A stretch of DNA of 64,000 nt from Brachypodius melanocephalos (lineage: Eukaryota; Chordata; Aves; Passeriformes; Pycnonotidae). The notes under the pieces are model-generated. The model did no database searches, had not been told where the DNA came from, and saw nothing but the letters and a program-made list of their open reading frames with translations. The stretch spans positions 4,269,402 through 4,333,401 of the forward strand of contig VZSR01000028.1 of NCBI GenBank assembly GCA_013398615.1, read 5' to 3'. This document shows positions 36,001-49,200 of this stretch, piece by piece (within the stretch, counting starts at the first letter, position 1; every line of letters starts with the position of its first letter). Both the position numbers and the translations under genes were made by a program.

Positions 36001-39000
36001 CTGCTGGCTTACCTTATTTGTCTCTAGAGGATTCTTTGTGTGTTTGGAACAAAATCCCCCAAATTCTGACTTCCCCCCCCTCCCACATTATCATCCCATG
36101 GCACTGAACCTTGGAAAGTGATGCCATCCCAGAGTTTATTGTACTGTGGCTGTTTAGACATGCACACAAATGACTGCACATCAGCTGCTCACAGAGCTGG
36201 CTTGAAGCAATAAACAGCAAAGAAAATAAACAGAAAAAAAAACCCCAACCCTTCCTTCCACTGAGCACCAACCTCACTCTGGGTGCCACAGTGCTGCTGC
36301 TGTGGCACAACACAACAGTCTCTGTGTCTTCCCTGCTGCTTCCTTCCGTGTGCTGGCTTAGGACTTGTAAAGCTCATTCCAGTCACCTCACTTTTTATTA
36401 TGTGATGATGTTTCAGCAACCCCAGCCATTGGGGATTTTCTAGCCAGTGGAATATTCTGGTATTGAAACCACTGAGAAGGTAAAATTACCTTTAAGGCCT
36501 TTGTGTATGATGATAACTTGAGAAAAATTGGGATTCCGCACTGAGTTTTTAGATTTTTTTTTTTTTCAAGCACAAAGACAGAATAATGTTGGCCAAAATA
36601 CTTGGTTTGGGTGATTAGTGGGGAGGGAAGGATTTGTTGGTTGTAAAAGGACTTAAAACTTTGAAGAAAACATGTAATTTTGGGAAAAATCTTACCACTT
36701 CTCGAGCAATCTGTCTTAGAAGTTTTTACTCTTCCTCTGTTTTCAGTTCTTATGTAGCTACCATAAATCTGATGGTGTACACAGAACTCACTCTTAATAT
36801 TTACAGGTTTTTAGAGATGTTGGCAGGGTTTTATCTTAATGTTTGATTAATGCTGTAGCAAATTATTGTGTTTGTAAAAATGTTTCTAGCTAAGTTCTTA
36901 CAGATCATGCCATGTATCATAAACTTTGGCAAAGTCCTTGTCTTGTGAGACGCTGAGAAAACCTTGGAGAAGATGTATTTTCAGATAATGTCGTAATTGC
37001 TGCAAGATGAAATCTCAGTCTTTAAAAATTGTATTTAGATCCTTTTTTGTTGTAGTTGAGGGCAGCTTGATTGGGAGCTACTCTGGGATGTTCCTGTTTT
37101 GTTTGGTGCTTTCCCTGCCTGCAGTGTGTATTCTAAATTTTTTTATTTGTGTTTGGCTTTTTTTTTTTTTTTACTAAGCGTGCATGACTTGAAGTAGATT
37201 GTATAGCAAATCCCCTGCTGAAGAAACACTTCTGTGTATTTTTATATGGTATTCCATCGTGCTTGCATTGGTACAAGTGGTTGTAATTCACAAAAAGTGC
37301 CACTTCCTAGTGCTGCTGTGTGTTGTATTCCCTTTACTGCTGATGAGTCTTGTGAGCAACGTTTGCCTTTAGTCTTGGCTCAGGTACTCATGTGGAACAG
37401 TTTGGTGCTTTTCCTTCTGACTTGTAATTCTTGGGATTCTAAGCAGAAAATAAAAGTAGTAAACAAAAGCCTTGTGGTTGGAGCAGTGCTTTAACAGGTG
37501 CTTTTTCACTCCTTTCAGTGGAATGCAATAAAGATAGTACAGGATGAAGCTTGGTACAATATCTTAACTCCAACACCTTAGGCTTCATGAATGGGAAATG
37601 CAATAAGATTCAAAGTGTTTGTTGAATAATACAGTTTATCTAGAGCATCAGATGTATAAAAATTGTTCTCAGCTAAACTAGTATATTCTAAGTTTTTACC
37701 TTTTAGAGGTGAATTGCATGGAACTGAGCAAGCAATGGTATGAGCATTTTCATCCTTAGGGCAGTTTCATTCAAACATGCATGAACATTACTTACTGTGC
37801 CAGAAAGGTTATATAATTAGTATAGACACTTGGAAAATAATTGATTTGTTGAAGATGTTAATCAAGAAAACCTGATGCTTAAATTTGGGTGCATTAAAAA
37901 GGCAGCACCCTGACATCTGGCTTGACAGCATTTGTTAAACTTAGCTACTGTCCTCAAAAACAAGGACGCAATTTAATTCACTCAGTGTAAGGATACTAAT
38001 AGTATTTTAATATGAATGTGTTCTGCTGATATTTGACTTTCTCTGAAGGAAAATTGGGATTACTAAGACCAACCCACACATTAAAATGAGCACTAGGTCT
38101 AAACAGACTTTTCAGCTCCAACAGTTTCTCAAAGCTTTAGCTCAGGAAGCAACAATACAAGTGTGTAAGGATATTTTTTTTTTTTAAAGACAGCTCACAG
38201 AAAATGTATGCTAATTGGATCTCTTGCATATCTGCATACTTTATCAGTCACCCAAACTGCCTGAGTTCCTCCAGTAATAAAGCTTGTTTCATACTTGCAG
38301 ATGACTTTGGTAGGTTTTACTAGCTGAATATACTGCATATCCCTGGTTCTTTGTAAAGAAATCAAAGGAGTAAATTAATTGAGGGAGAAGAAAAGAAGAA
38401 AACTGCCAGCTCTTCTGGCTTTCTTTTTTCCCCCTCCTCTTTCCAAAGCTAAAGAAGGAAGTAAAATCTAATCCCACACTGTAAATCTGGCCTTTTCCCC
38501 TTTCTGTCATTTTCTCTGTGGGACCGTATTTCTACTTGTAGCTGAAATAAATATCTACCTGGAAGATCAACAAAGACAGTTCCCTTATGCTGGGACCTGC
38601 CTTTTTCAAGTTATTCTGGTGCTACTGCTCTGTTCTTGATGAGTCCACTGTCTGGAAGTTGAGTGTTATGAATCATAATTGATGGGGTTTGACGGATTCT
38701 CTTTTTTGCGTGTATGATTTTTTAAAAAATCCAAATACGCAGAAAAATAAAGCTGGATAAATTGTCATGAATTTTTATATACTACTGTGGTCATGAAAAT
38801 AACACTGCTAGGATTTTGTTTACTGTGTTGCTAATGATGTTTGGATGTCCAAAATGTCACCTTCCTGGAAGGGTGGTGGTAGATTTTTATTTTGCTTTCA
38901 AAATTTAAACCGAAGAAAAATATAAAGCTTCTAGTCAAACACAAACATCTATATTCTGGAATAAGGTGATGGTCAAATATTTTTAATTTTAACATGTCTA

Positions 39001-40219
39001 TTTAGGGATATATTTTATGTGCTACTAAATCATGTATCATCTATATAGTGAAGAGTGCAGTGAAATAATAAAAAATATGAGCAGCTTTGGTATCAAGAAT
39101 GCTATGCACTAAGGCCAAGGTAAATTAGCAGGGTCCTCCTTGCAGCCTTTGTCTTAGTTTCTAGTGTGACAGGAGGATATTAACTGCTGATAAAATCAGG
39201 GTAGGAAAGCAATGCTTCCATTAAAAGGTCATGATTTTGGATATTGAAGCGCACCTTACTTTTCCCTCTTTTTCCAGCATCAAGAAAGTGATCCATATCT
39301 CATTTGCTTGAAAACCATTAGTCACCATTCTAGAGATAGGGCTAATTACTTTTAACTAAAAATAATATTTTGATAAAGCTGTGCTATTTCTCCTGGGAAT
39401 TATTTTAAACTTTCTATATACCTACTACCAATTTTCTGCAATACGACTCGGGAGGAATTTGTACTGCACTGTTCAATAGCAAAAGGTCTGAAGAGTTATC
39501 AAGGATGAAATTCTCAAGGGTCTTTATGTCATGGATGAAAATGGAATCATTGCTGTATTTTTGAACTCCTGCTAACGTCATTGACACCCACCTACAGTCT
39601 ACTAGAAATATAAGTGCAGAGATCAGGTTGTTCACAGATTACGAGGAGACCATCCAAGAAGGGGCAAGCCAAAGCCAAATTCCCTGGTAAGCTCTTATTT
39701 TAAAGAATGTGAGAGGGAGAATTCCTTTTCTCCCCCTGAGTCAAGTTGTGAAATGGATCTCTAGTATGTTAGACCAGGCTGTATTAAATACCATTGCACT
39801 TATTATTGTATGTAGTAAAATTTAATGCAGTTTTAGAAACCGAGCCCTCTGGATCTTGAGCCGTGTTTTTGCATTCTCCTTGGATGAGTTCTGGTGCTGT
39901 ATTAGCCACTGAAAATGGCTGTATGTAATAAATATATTCTTACAAGTGTAATATTTTGTGTTGGGTGTTCTACTGGTCCCTCAGAAGAGAGTGCAGTGTC
40001 TAGAAATAGCTTTGGTATGGGAAACACTTGTTTAGAGTAATTTGTTCTTCCGAGTACCTTAGTACTATGAAAACAAAGAGTTGATAGCACATGGATGTAA
40101 TGTGCAGTGGGCAGACTTTCCTTGGATTCACGTGATTTGTGTGCTCCCAGTGACAGCTGTGTAGGGTTGAAGGAGTATGTCTGTCTGTCCTTCTTACAGA
40201 TAGTGTGTTCATCTCCAGC
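30031..40219 (+). other. PGAP1 3' UTR and intergenic DNA, no gene seen
   Basis: No open frame here resembles a protein. After the PGAP1 stop there are many AATAAA signals: 31098, 33899, 35639, 37449, 37527, 38546, 38746, 39067 and 39927 (start positions). The AT-rich character is uniform, so I cannot say where the PGAP1 transcript ends. A long UTR with several alternative ends is likely. Simple repeats include (AAAC)n at about 35862-35880, followed directly by a T-run to 35898. Confidence 0.6.
35862..35898 (+). repeat. (AAAC)n followed by poly-T
   Basis: About five AAAC units, an AGC junction, then a run of about 16 T. Low-complexity DNA in the PGAP1 3' region. Confidence 0.85.
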
Positions 40220-41395
<1,176 letters not shown>

Positions 41396-42678
41396 AGGAT
41401 TCTGCTGCTGAAGGTAAAAAGAGGATGCCTTGTCCTCTAGTGTTGTTACATGTAACCAAGAAAGATTCTGACTGAAGTATAATCGGAAGGAATTAAAAGT
41501 GTAGTACCTTAACCCTTACCTGAAGTGGGTTTTAAAATTCTTGAGGCAGAGATTTACGAGGTAATTACTACTTAGATAAAATAACAGATGGTGCTTGTGT
41601 AGACCATGATATTTTGTTCTCTCTTTCCCCCCTCTCCTCCTTCACATAGAGGAGAATTCTGAAAATGTACAGATAATAAGGGATGCAAGTTGTATGTAAG
41701 GAATTGAAAAAAGTAAGATTATAAATTGAGATCAATGGTTTCTTGTGATACATGTATATTAAAATTAATTTAGACATAAGTTATTTCACTAACAAAGCAT
41801 TGTCTTTTAAGTTCACAGTAAATATTGTTTTCTTCTGGTATACAAATAGTTGAGAGTTTCAATAAAATTTAAATCAAAGCATTTTGGTGATTTACTCGAT
41901 ATCTTAAAGTGCTTAAGTTGTAATCAATACTTAATTTAGGATTTCCAGCTCTGCTTAACTGCTTCTCTCTTTGTAAGCAAAACTGAAGCTCCATTATTCT
42001 TATTACCATGAACCAGAATAAGGACTGCACTCAAATTTTAATACTAAATTCTCTTTTTGCTGCGTTTTTATGTCGGGGGGAAAAGCACCACAAGAATGTG
42101 TGTTTTGTGCATGAAAAATAAATGAAAAGGGAATTCAGCAGGGCTGCTCTACTATAAGTAACAGCAGCAGTGAGAAAACGACTGGTGGAATTTCTTTGTC
42201 CTGCATAATCCAGGATGGTCACGGTAGTTCTTTCCAGTGTTCAGAACTGTTTTGTGGGAACAGAGGTTCAGCCAGTGTTTCCATGCCTTGGTTTGGATCA
42301 TTCCTTGGTTGCATATGGCTATTCCTGTATTTCTCTCACTTTTTTTTTTTTGTCTTTTTAAAGGTGTTAACTTCAGAACTCCGTAGCAAGTGGAAACCTT
42401 CACAGCAAAATTTTACTGGTTTGACTTTTTAACTGTTACCTGACAATTCCAAATCCTCTTCGCTGTCACCGTTTCTGTCCATGGAATCCGGCGTCCTGCT
42501 GTAATGAGCATTAATTCTGTCTATTGACAAACGTCTGGGGTTTGGCTATTGCAGTTTGTGAGCAGAATTGTGCTTAGGTGTGAATAAACGAGGAGTGCAA
42601 CAGCGTGCATTTTACTGCTGCCAAGTGTTCTTGTTCAAAGCCGGTCAATAAATGCTCCCTTTCAGTTTATCACCAGGG
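41396..42678 (+). other. C2orf66 3' UTR and intergenic spacer, no gene seen
   Basis: AT-rich DNA without coding signal. It holds the poly(A) signal at 41861 and T-runs near 42340. It ends at the decamer repeat and the GTF3C3 CpG island. Confidence 0.7.
41861..41866 (+). terminator. C2orf66: AATAAA polyadenylation signal, probable C2orf66 3' end
   Basis: A strong AATAAA lies about 465 bases after the C2orf66 stop. It is the first clear signal downstream of the gene. Confidence 0.55.
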
Positions 42679-42725
42679 GATGTCCCAAGGTGTCCCAAGG
42701 TGTCCCAAGGTGTCCCAAGGTGTCC
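42679..42725 (+). repeat. Minisatellite of a 10-base unit, about 4.5 copies
   Basis: TGTCCCAAGG is repeated four times without change (42681-42720), with a partial unit on the right. It sits about 350 bases upstream of the GTF3C3 start codon, at the edge of the CpG island. Confidence 0.95.
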
Positions 42726-42769
42726 TGCGTCCAGATCCTCTTTTGCGCTCCCACCTTTCTCGGTTTCCC

Positions 42770-43250
42770 TCTGCCTGCTGTGCCTCACGGCAGCCCCGCA
42801 CGCCCCTCTGTGACCGTGCCCCGGTCAGAACTGCACCGTGGCTCCCTCCGGAGCTCCGAGCCCCTCTCTGGTGCCGTTTCCGAGGCCGTGGACCCCGCCG
42901 TGCCCCCGCCCCGCCTCGGTGCCGCCCTTCGCTCCCGCCCGGCCCTCAGGGCGCCGCCCGGAACTGGCGCGGGCGGGCGCGGGCTGCGGCGGGAGGCAGA
43001 GCGGGACGGACGCGGTGCCTCCCTCACAGCGTTCCCCCGCTCCAGGCCGGGCCGTGCCGTGCAGTGCCGGGGCCATGTCGGGCTTCAGCCCGGAGCTGAT
43101 CGAGTACCTGGAGGGGAAGATCTCCTTCGAGGAGTTCGAGCAGCGCCGCGAGGAGCGCAAGAGCCGCGAGAAGGTGAGTGTGCCCCGCTCGGCCGCCCCA
43201 CGGCCCGCGCCGCCACCCTCAGGGCAGCAGCCGGCAGGGCACGGAGCGCT
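42770..43250 (+). promoter_or_regulatory. GTF3C3: CpG island promoter of GTF3C3
   Basis: Dense GC and CpG content starts at about 42770, peaks before the ATG at 43075 (GGCGCGGGCGGGCGCGGG type stretches, E2F/Sp-like) and fades after exon 1. This is the pattern expected for a housekeeping transcription-factor gene. No TATA box is apparent. Confidence 0.75.
43075..43173 (+). CDS. GTF3C3: GTF3C3 exon 1 (start codon)
   Basis: 99 coding nt, phase 0 end. ATG in the context GGGGCCATGT. Encodes MSGFSPELIEYLEGKISFEE and EFEQRREERKSREK, almost identical to human. Donor gtgagt. Confidence 0.96.
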
Positions 43251-46200
43251 GCTCTGTGCTCTTGGTCTTCAGAGAGCAAATTCAACAGAACTCAGCTGTC
43301 ATGGCAGGATAACTATTGTCTCTCTTAGGGCAGCATTCTTACCGGATTAATGAGTGCTTCTTTGGTATTGACAGGCTTCTGGAAGGATTTGTCACACAGA
43401 AGTTGTTTTGTTTTGTTTTGTTTTTTTCTTCCTATACAGTCACCCATGTCATCCGTCCCACCTGACTGTAATGCCAAATAAGCAATGGACCGGTCTCTTC
43501 AGTCAGAAGTGGTGTGAACAGTCACCATCTGAGTCAGCCCACACTGATGACAATATAAATATAAGAATATAAATATAGTACTTGAAAGCAAGTAATGCTG
43601 GGTTTTATTCGCTTAAAAATGCAGTGCTTATCCCACCTGTTTCACTGGCAGTGTAAAGGCTGGAAAGCCAAGTGGTAACTGTAGTACTGTAAAGGTAACA
43701 ATTTGTATTTTTGGTGTGTGTAGGGTGGTGAAAATGCGTCTGCTGAGGAAAATGAGGAAGATGTAGAGGCTCCATCTTCATCCAGAAAAGTATCTGGGAA
43801 ATCCCAAAGTCAGGATGAAACTGATGGTAGGTGTTTTTAACAGAATCATTCCTATTTAAAAAGGCACTGGAAGCATTTGCTCTTTGATAACTGACTTCAT
43901 AAAAATCTGGCTCCATTTTCCCCTTTCTGGTCTCTGAAGGAACTGAAATAAAAGGGAAATTAAATTAATAATTATGGGGTTTTTCAGATTGGGGCAGGGA
44001 AGGAAAAGTCTTGTATTTAGATGCTCAATATCCAAGTCAGAATAAAAATAACCAAACCTATCCAAGTTGAAAAAAATAACCATAAATCCATGTGTGGTCC
44101 CCAAGTTCTTCTCCTATATAGGCAACACACGATAGATTTGTTTTTCAGTCCCAACTTGATACTGTAGTTATTTTTCAATCAAATCTTCAGATGTCCAATC
44201 CCCCAGCTCAAACCTTTGAACCCTACATATTTGGAGTTTTGTGTATACATCTGTAGTCAGTTATAACCTGGGTTCACTTTGTAATGAGAAGTTGTATATA
44301 AAAAATGGGAAATTTTTAAAAAAATACATGCTTAAACATATTTATTCAGATTACTTAGCATAATTTTCTTACTTATTTTAAAGAATTCTGTTCTTTTTCC
44401 AGAGAAATGCAAATAATCCGGGTTTTGCATTTACACATGTTAAAATGTTCTTGTCCTCCTAGGTGGAATGGTTACAAGATGTTGTTTTCCATTACTTCTG
44501 AAAATTGGTTGCTGGATTGTTGTGTAGTAGAATTCTGTGCTCACTTACAGCCTCTTCAGCTGAAAAGCTTATTGCAGCCAGCCAGCTCAGTGCTTGAAAG
44601 TTACTTAATATTCTTCTGGATTGAGAAAAACATCAATTAAACTGTGGCTTCATTCTGTGTGTTGCTCCCTGCTTTCATTTCAGATAAAAGATGTTACAGG
44701 CTGGGCCATGCCAAGCATTGGTGATGAATAATGCAGAGCTTTAAAACCAAAGAGGCTGTTCATAATTTTTCTGCATTTTTGCAGGCAGCACTCTTACAGA
44801 ATAGCTGCTTCGAGTGGGCTGCTGTTTTCTCTGCACTCGTCCAGAGAAGCAGCATGTCCTCTTCATTATATCATAAATCTATTTACTTCTCTCTCAACCA
44901 GGAGAAACAGCAGATGGGGTCAGTAAATCTGTTCATCGAGTCTTTGCATCCATGCTTGGGGAAAATGAAGAGGAGGAGGAGGAAGAGGAGGAGGAGGAAG
45001 AAGAAGAAGAAACTACTGAGCAGCCTACAGCTGGAGATGTTTTTGTTTTGGAGATGGTTCTTAATCGAGAGACCAAAAAAATGATGAAAGCAAGTATTTG
45101 AACTTTCATATAACTTCCATGTGTCCCCTGACCATAGTGCATAAATGCCACCTGGTGTGACTTTTAGCTGCTTACTGAGAAATCTGCCTGAAAATTGTTC
45201 CATGTAGGATAATCCTGCTTATGCTGGTGTTTGTTGTGCTGTCTTTGTTTATTATAAAAGCACTGGAGTTTACTGTTTGAAAGCTTTCAGAAATCATGAA
45301 ATCAGTTTTCCCACTGTCAGAAAACCATGAATATTAACAAGTCTTTTGGTCAGCCATTTAACATTGCTAATTCTTAAATAACTTGGTATTAGGTGGTGTT
45401 AAGCACAACAGGGTGTCTCCTGAATTTGGGCACAGCTCAGCCTTGGGCAGAAACAGCATCTCTCTTCCATTTAGGAGAAAAGACCTCGCAGCAAACTTCC
45501 CCGTGCCTTGAGGGGCCTGATGGGAGAGGCCAACATCAGATTTGCTCGAGGAGAGCGTGAGGAGGCCATTCTGATGTGCATGGAGATCATTCGACAAGGT
45601 ACGGGACAATGGGCAAACCTTTGGGCTTTAAGGATGGGGTGAAATTCTGTGTGCAGGAGGAGGATTCAGTGTGGCTTCACTGAAGATGAAAATAAACAGT
45701 ACAAAGTCAGGGTATAAGGAGTACAGTTGAGAATTCATGTGGTGCACTTGCTTTGTTTTTTGGCTCATAAAAAGAAACTAGCACCCCAATTCTGCAGAGG
45801 CCTGGCTTGGCTTAGCTTGACACAGTTTGCTTTTACTGTTTTTGTAGATGCAAGGTATAAGTGTCTGCATGACTTGCAGTGTAGAATAATGCTCTAAATG
45901 GTTGTTGTTAGATTCAGTCAGGCTGTTTAATAATTTACAGAAAGGAATCAGAAACTTGTGTGCAAGGTTTTCCTGAATTTAAACAGCACGTGTGGATGTT
46001 TCGTATAATTCTGACACCCGTTCTTTGAGAAAGGCAAGTGATTTGTTTACAGTGTGGATTTTAAATAATAAATCTTAGTCATTCGTTGTGTCTTTTCCAG
46101 CTCCTCTTGCTCACGAGCCATTTTCAACTCTTGCCATGATCTATGAGGACCAGGGTGACATGGAGAAGTCCCTACAGTTTGGACTGATTGCAGCTCACTT

Positions 46201-49200
46201 AAATCCTAGCAATACCGAGGAGTGGGTTAGACTGGCAGAAATGTCACTGGAGCAGGACAACATTAAACAGGCTGTTTTCTGCTACACAAAAGGTAGTGTA
46301 GCAAACATTTTAATAAATTAAAATTAATGCTAGGTGCTAATGGTAATAATTTTGTTCTCCGTTTTAGTTTAGTTTGTTTTAGGGTGCTGAGATTCTGTTC
46401 TCTGGTAACAGATGAATGAATCTATAATGTAGGATGTTCTTGCAAAAACCTCGTGCACGTCCACTAACACAAATCAAGGAAATGAATGTGAAATCCACCG
46501 TTGCCTTTTCCTAAACTCCTGCTCTGCTGCTGGTTCTCGCTGCAGCTCTAAAGTACGACCCGACCAACGTGCGCTTCCTGGGGGAGAGGTCCAGCCTGTA
46601 CGAGCAGCTGGGGGAGCACAAGATGGCCATGGAAGGCTACCGGCGCATCCTGATCCTCCTGGCGCCCTCCGACGGCGAGCGCTTCATGCAGCTGGCCCGC
46701 GACGTGGCCAAGTGAGCTGCCTTTGCTTTGCACACGCTGGGCTTTGCTGTGCCGCAGCAGCCTTGTGGTTAAAGGGTGTAGCTCTCCCGCAGTGGTTTTT
46801 AACTGCCTTGTGAGCTACTTGTGGAAAGCTGTTACTGGCCTGTTTCAAGGGTTTTTTGATTTTAACATCTTTTGATCTTAGTGTTTGTAAAAATGCAAGG
46901 GTGTGTATTATAACAATATTATTAGTGAAGGTTTCTGAAAGCGGGTTAATGTGGGATATGATTGATGCCTGACTCCAGTGGGGGAGACTGTGGTGAGAGC
47001 TGCAGTAATGTCCTAACAAATTGAAGAAAAAATTGTAAATTATTTGAAATACTTAAAAGTTTTCAACAATTTTAATTGTAAGGAAAGGAAAAACACTCCC
47101 TTTTTCACTATCTTTTATAACATCCACTTGCTAATGAAGATCTTTGTTAATAAACAAAACTAAAGAGAAATATAAGCATCCTTTTGCTTGGGTTCAAAGT
47201 ATACATTGTCAGTTATGTGAGTTACCTGATATCTTGTATCTGCATTTTCCAGGAGTTACTACGAAGCCAATGATGTGACCTCAGCTATTGAGATTGTGGA
47301 GGAGGCCTTTTCCAAGCACCAGAGCCTTGTGTCCATGGAGGATGTTAACATTGCAGCCGAGCTGTACATCTCCTCCAAACAGTACGACAAAGCCCTGGCG
47401 GTACGGACACTTCTGTGTGTTCCAGTGTCATTTTGAGCACATCTTTGCCAGCCAGAATGGATGGTTGATGTTCATAATTTATGTTCCTGCAGTGCTGAAA
47501 GGGGGTCTTGCTCCTGTAAAGATAGAGCTCATCAGAAACAGACTGCTTGCTATGAGTTCTGTAGTAATTAGCATTTAAATTAATGGTTGGATTGAGTAAA
47601 TTGAGGGTTGATAGATTGGTACATTGTTGGAGGTTTGAAATCCTTCCTCTCCTTCTCTATGGTGACCATGATTTTAGTAGCCAGAGAAGACCTTCAGGCT
47701 GCTTTTGTGAGTAATGCCAGCAGAGGTATTACTTCTCTGAGTGGAAGGTTGATCATGACACTGAATGCTCTGATGGTCCAAATGCAGATTTTTGTGATTT
47801 ATCTGGCAGACTTGTGTTACAACTAATAATTTATGCATTAAGCACTAAGCATACATTCCAGAAAGACAACACATCTTAACTCTAAGGCATCAGGAATTAG
47901 AGGATATTGCTTATCTGGTCCAAATTTTTTAACTCTCACTTTTGAGGCATATTTCCAACTTGATTTGGTCTGGCTTTGAGAGGGAAGATGTTGGTGTTTG
48001 GCTACAGTCATACTTTCAAAGACAAATTGAAAAGACACTGCAAGTTGGGACTTCTTGGGAACATTCTTATTTGTTGATGTTAAATTACTTAGGTTTTTTT
48101 GTTTCTTTCTTTAGATTTTGTTTAGCTCTCTCTCTGTCAGAGCACAGTATCATGAGCCTGCGAACAATCCTCTGATCCTTTTTTGTACTTCTGCCCTCCT
48201 CCGACATCAATCAGTCAATTTTATGTACGCAGCATTTAGCTACTGGATTTATTAATACAGTAGAACTGTAGTCACAGAGCCATTTCCCTGTTTCTTTTCA
48301 ATAGTTCTACTCGGACAGGTGAATGCAGCTTTTTCTCTGATAACATCTGTGATGTCTAAAACTGTCACATAGGGTGGTTGCCCCATTTAGGCATTAAATC
48401 TTTGAAATGATCCAAGTTACTTTTCTGTTTTAGGTTATTACAGATTTTACGGGAATTGTACTTGAAAAAAAAGTACCAGAAAAAAGTGCAGCTGAGGAAA
48501 AAAAGGGTAAGTAGCTGTCAAGTGGTTCCTGTGACCCTGCTGTTCATGTGATATGACATCTTTCCTTTACCTTTTCAACTCCAGGGTGTATTTTGCTGCA
48601 TTGTTGACAGGCTTTTCTCCATTGCAATCTGTGAGTGCTCTTAGTGAGTTACATGGCGTGACCTCAGCCTGCTGTAGGAAGTTACTCTGGTGTCCTCATA
48701 GCCCTGCTGACTCACTGAAGACAAGGACTGCTCTCCAGGCAGCTGGAGGAGCCTTTTAAAGTTCTAAACATTCCTCTGAGTGTTTACATCAGACCAGCTA
48801 TTTCTACCAGCTAAATAGCTTCTAAAAAAAAAAGATTAAAAGATAAGCTTAGTGGCAACTGTGCTCAAGAATATCAACCTTTGACCTAAGAGTAATGTTC
48901 TTTATACATCCTGCATCTGATATTAACCATCTAGCTGAAATCTATGCATACTAGCTTTTAGTTTAATGAAGTAGATTGTCTTTGGGAAAACTACTTTATC
49001 AAAGTCATTTCATCTGAAAATGTTTATTTAGGCTGTAGAATGAACACAGCACACCAACTCCATAAGGAGACAGTCTGTTTTGTGATTAAAGTGGTTGTTT
49101 CAGCAATCTGACCCAAGCCCAATACAGGTATAAGGTATTTCTGTTGGCTTTCTGATCTCATTGACCAGGTAAAAAATACAGTTGATTTATGAACAACTGT

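Noticed and set aside
42679..42725. Regular repeats considered as a CRISPR array
   Set aside because: Uninterrupted 10-base units without spacers in a vertebrate genome. A minisatellite.
42605..43350. Open frames of 164-212 aa around the GTF3C3 promoter
   Set aside because: Pro/Arg/Ala-rich translations of the CpG island. The real start is the ATG at 43075 in another frame.
44883..45203. Minus-strand open frame rich in Ser/Phe/Leu
   Set aside because: Antisense of the GAG/GAA poly-Glu tract of GTF3C3 exon 3.
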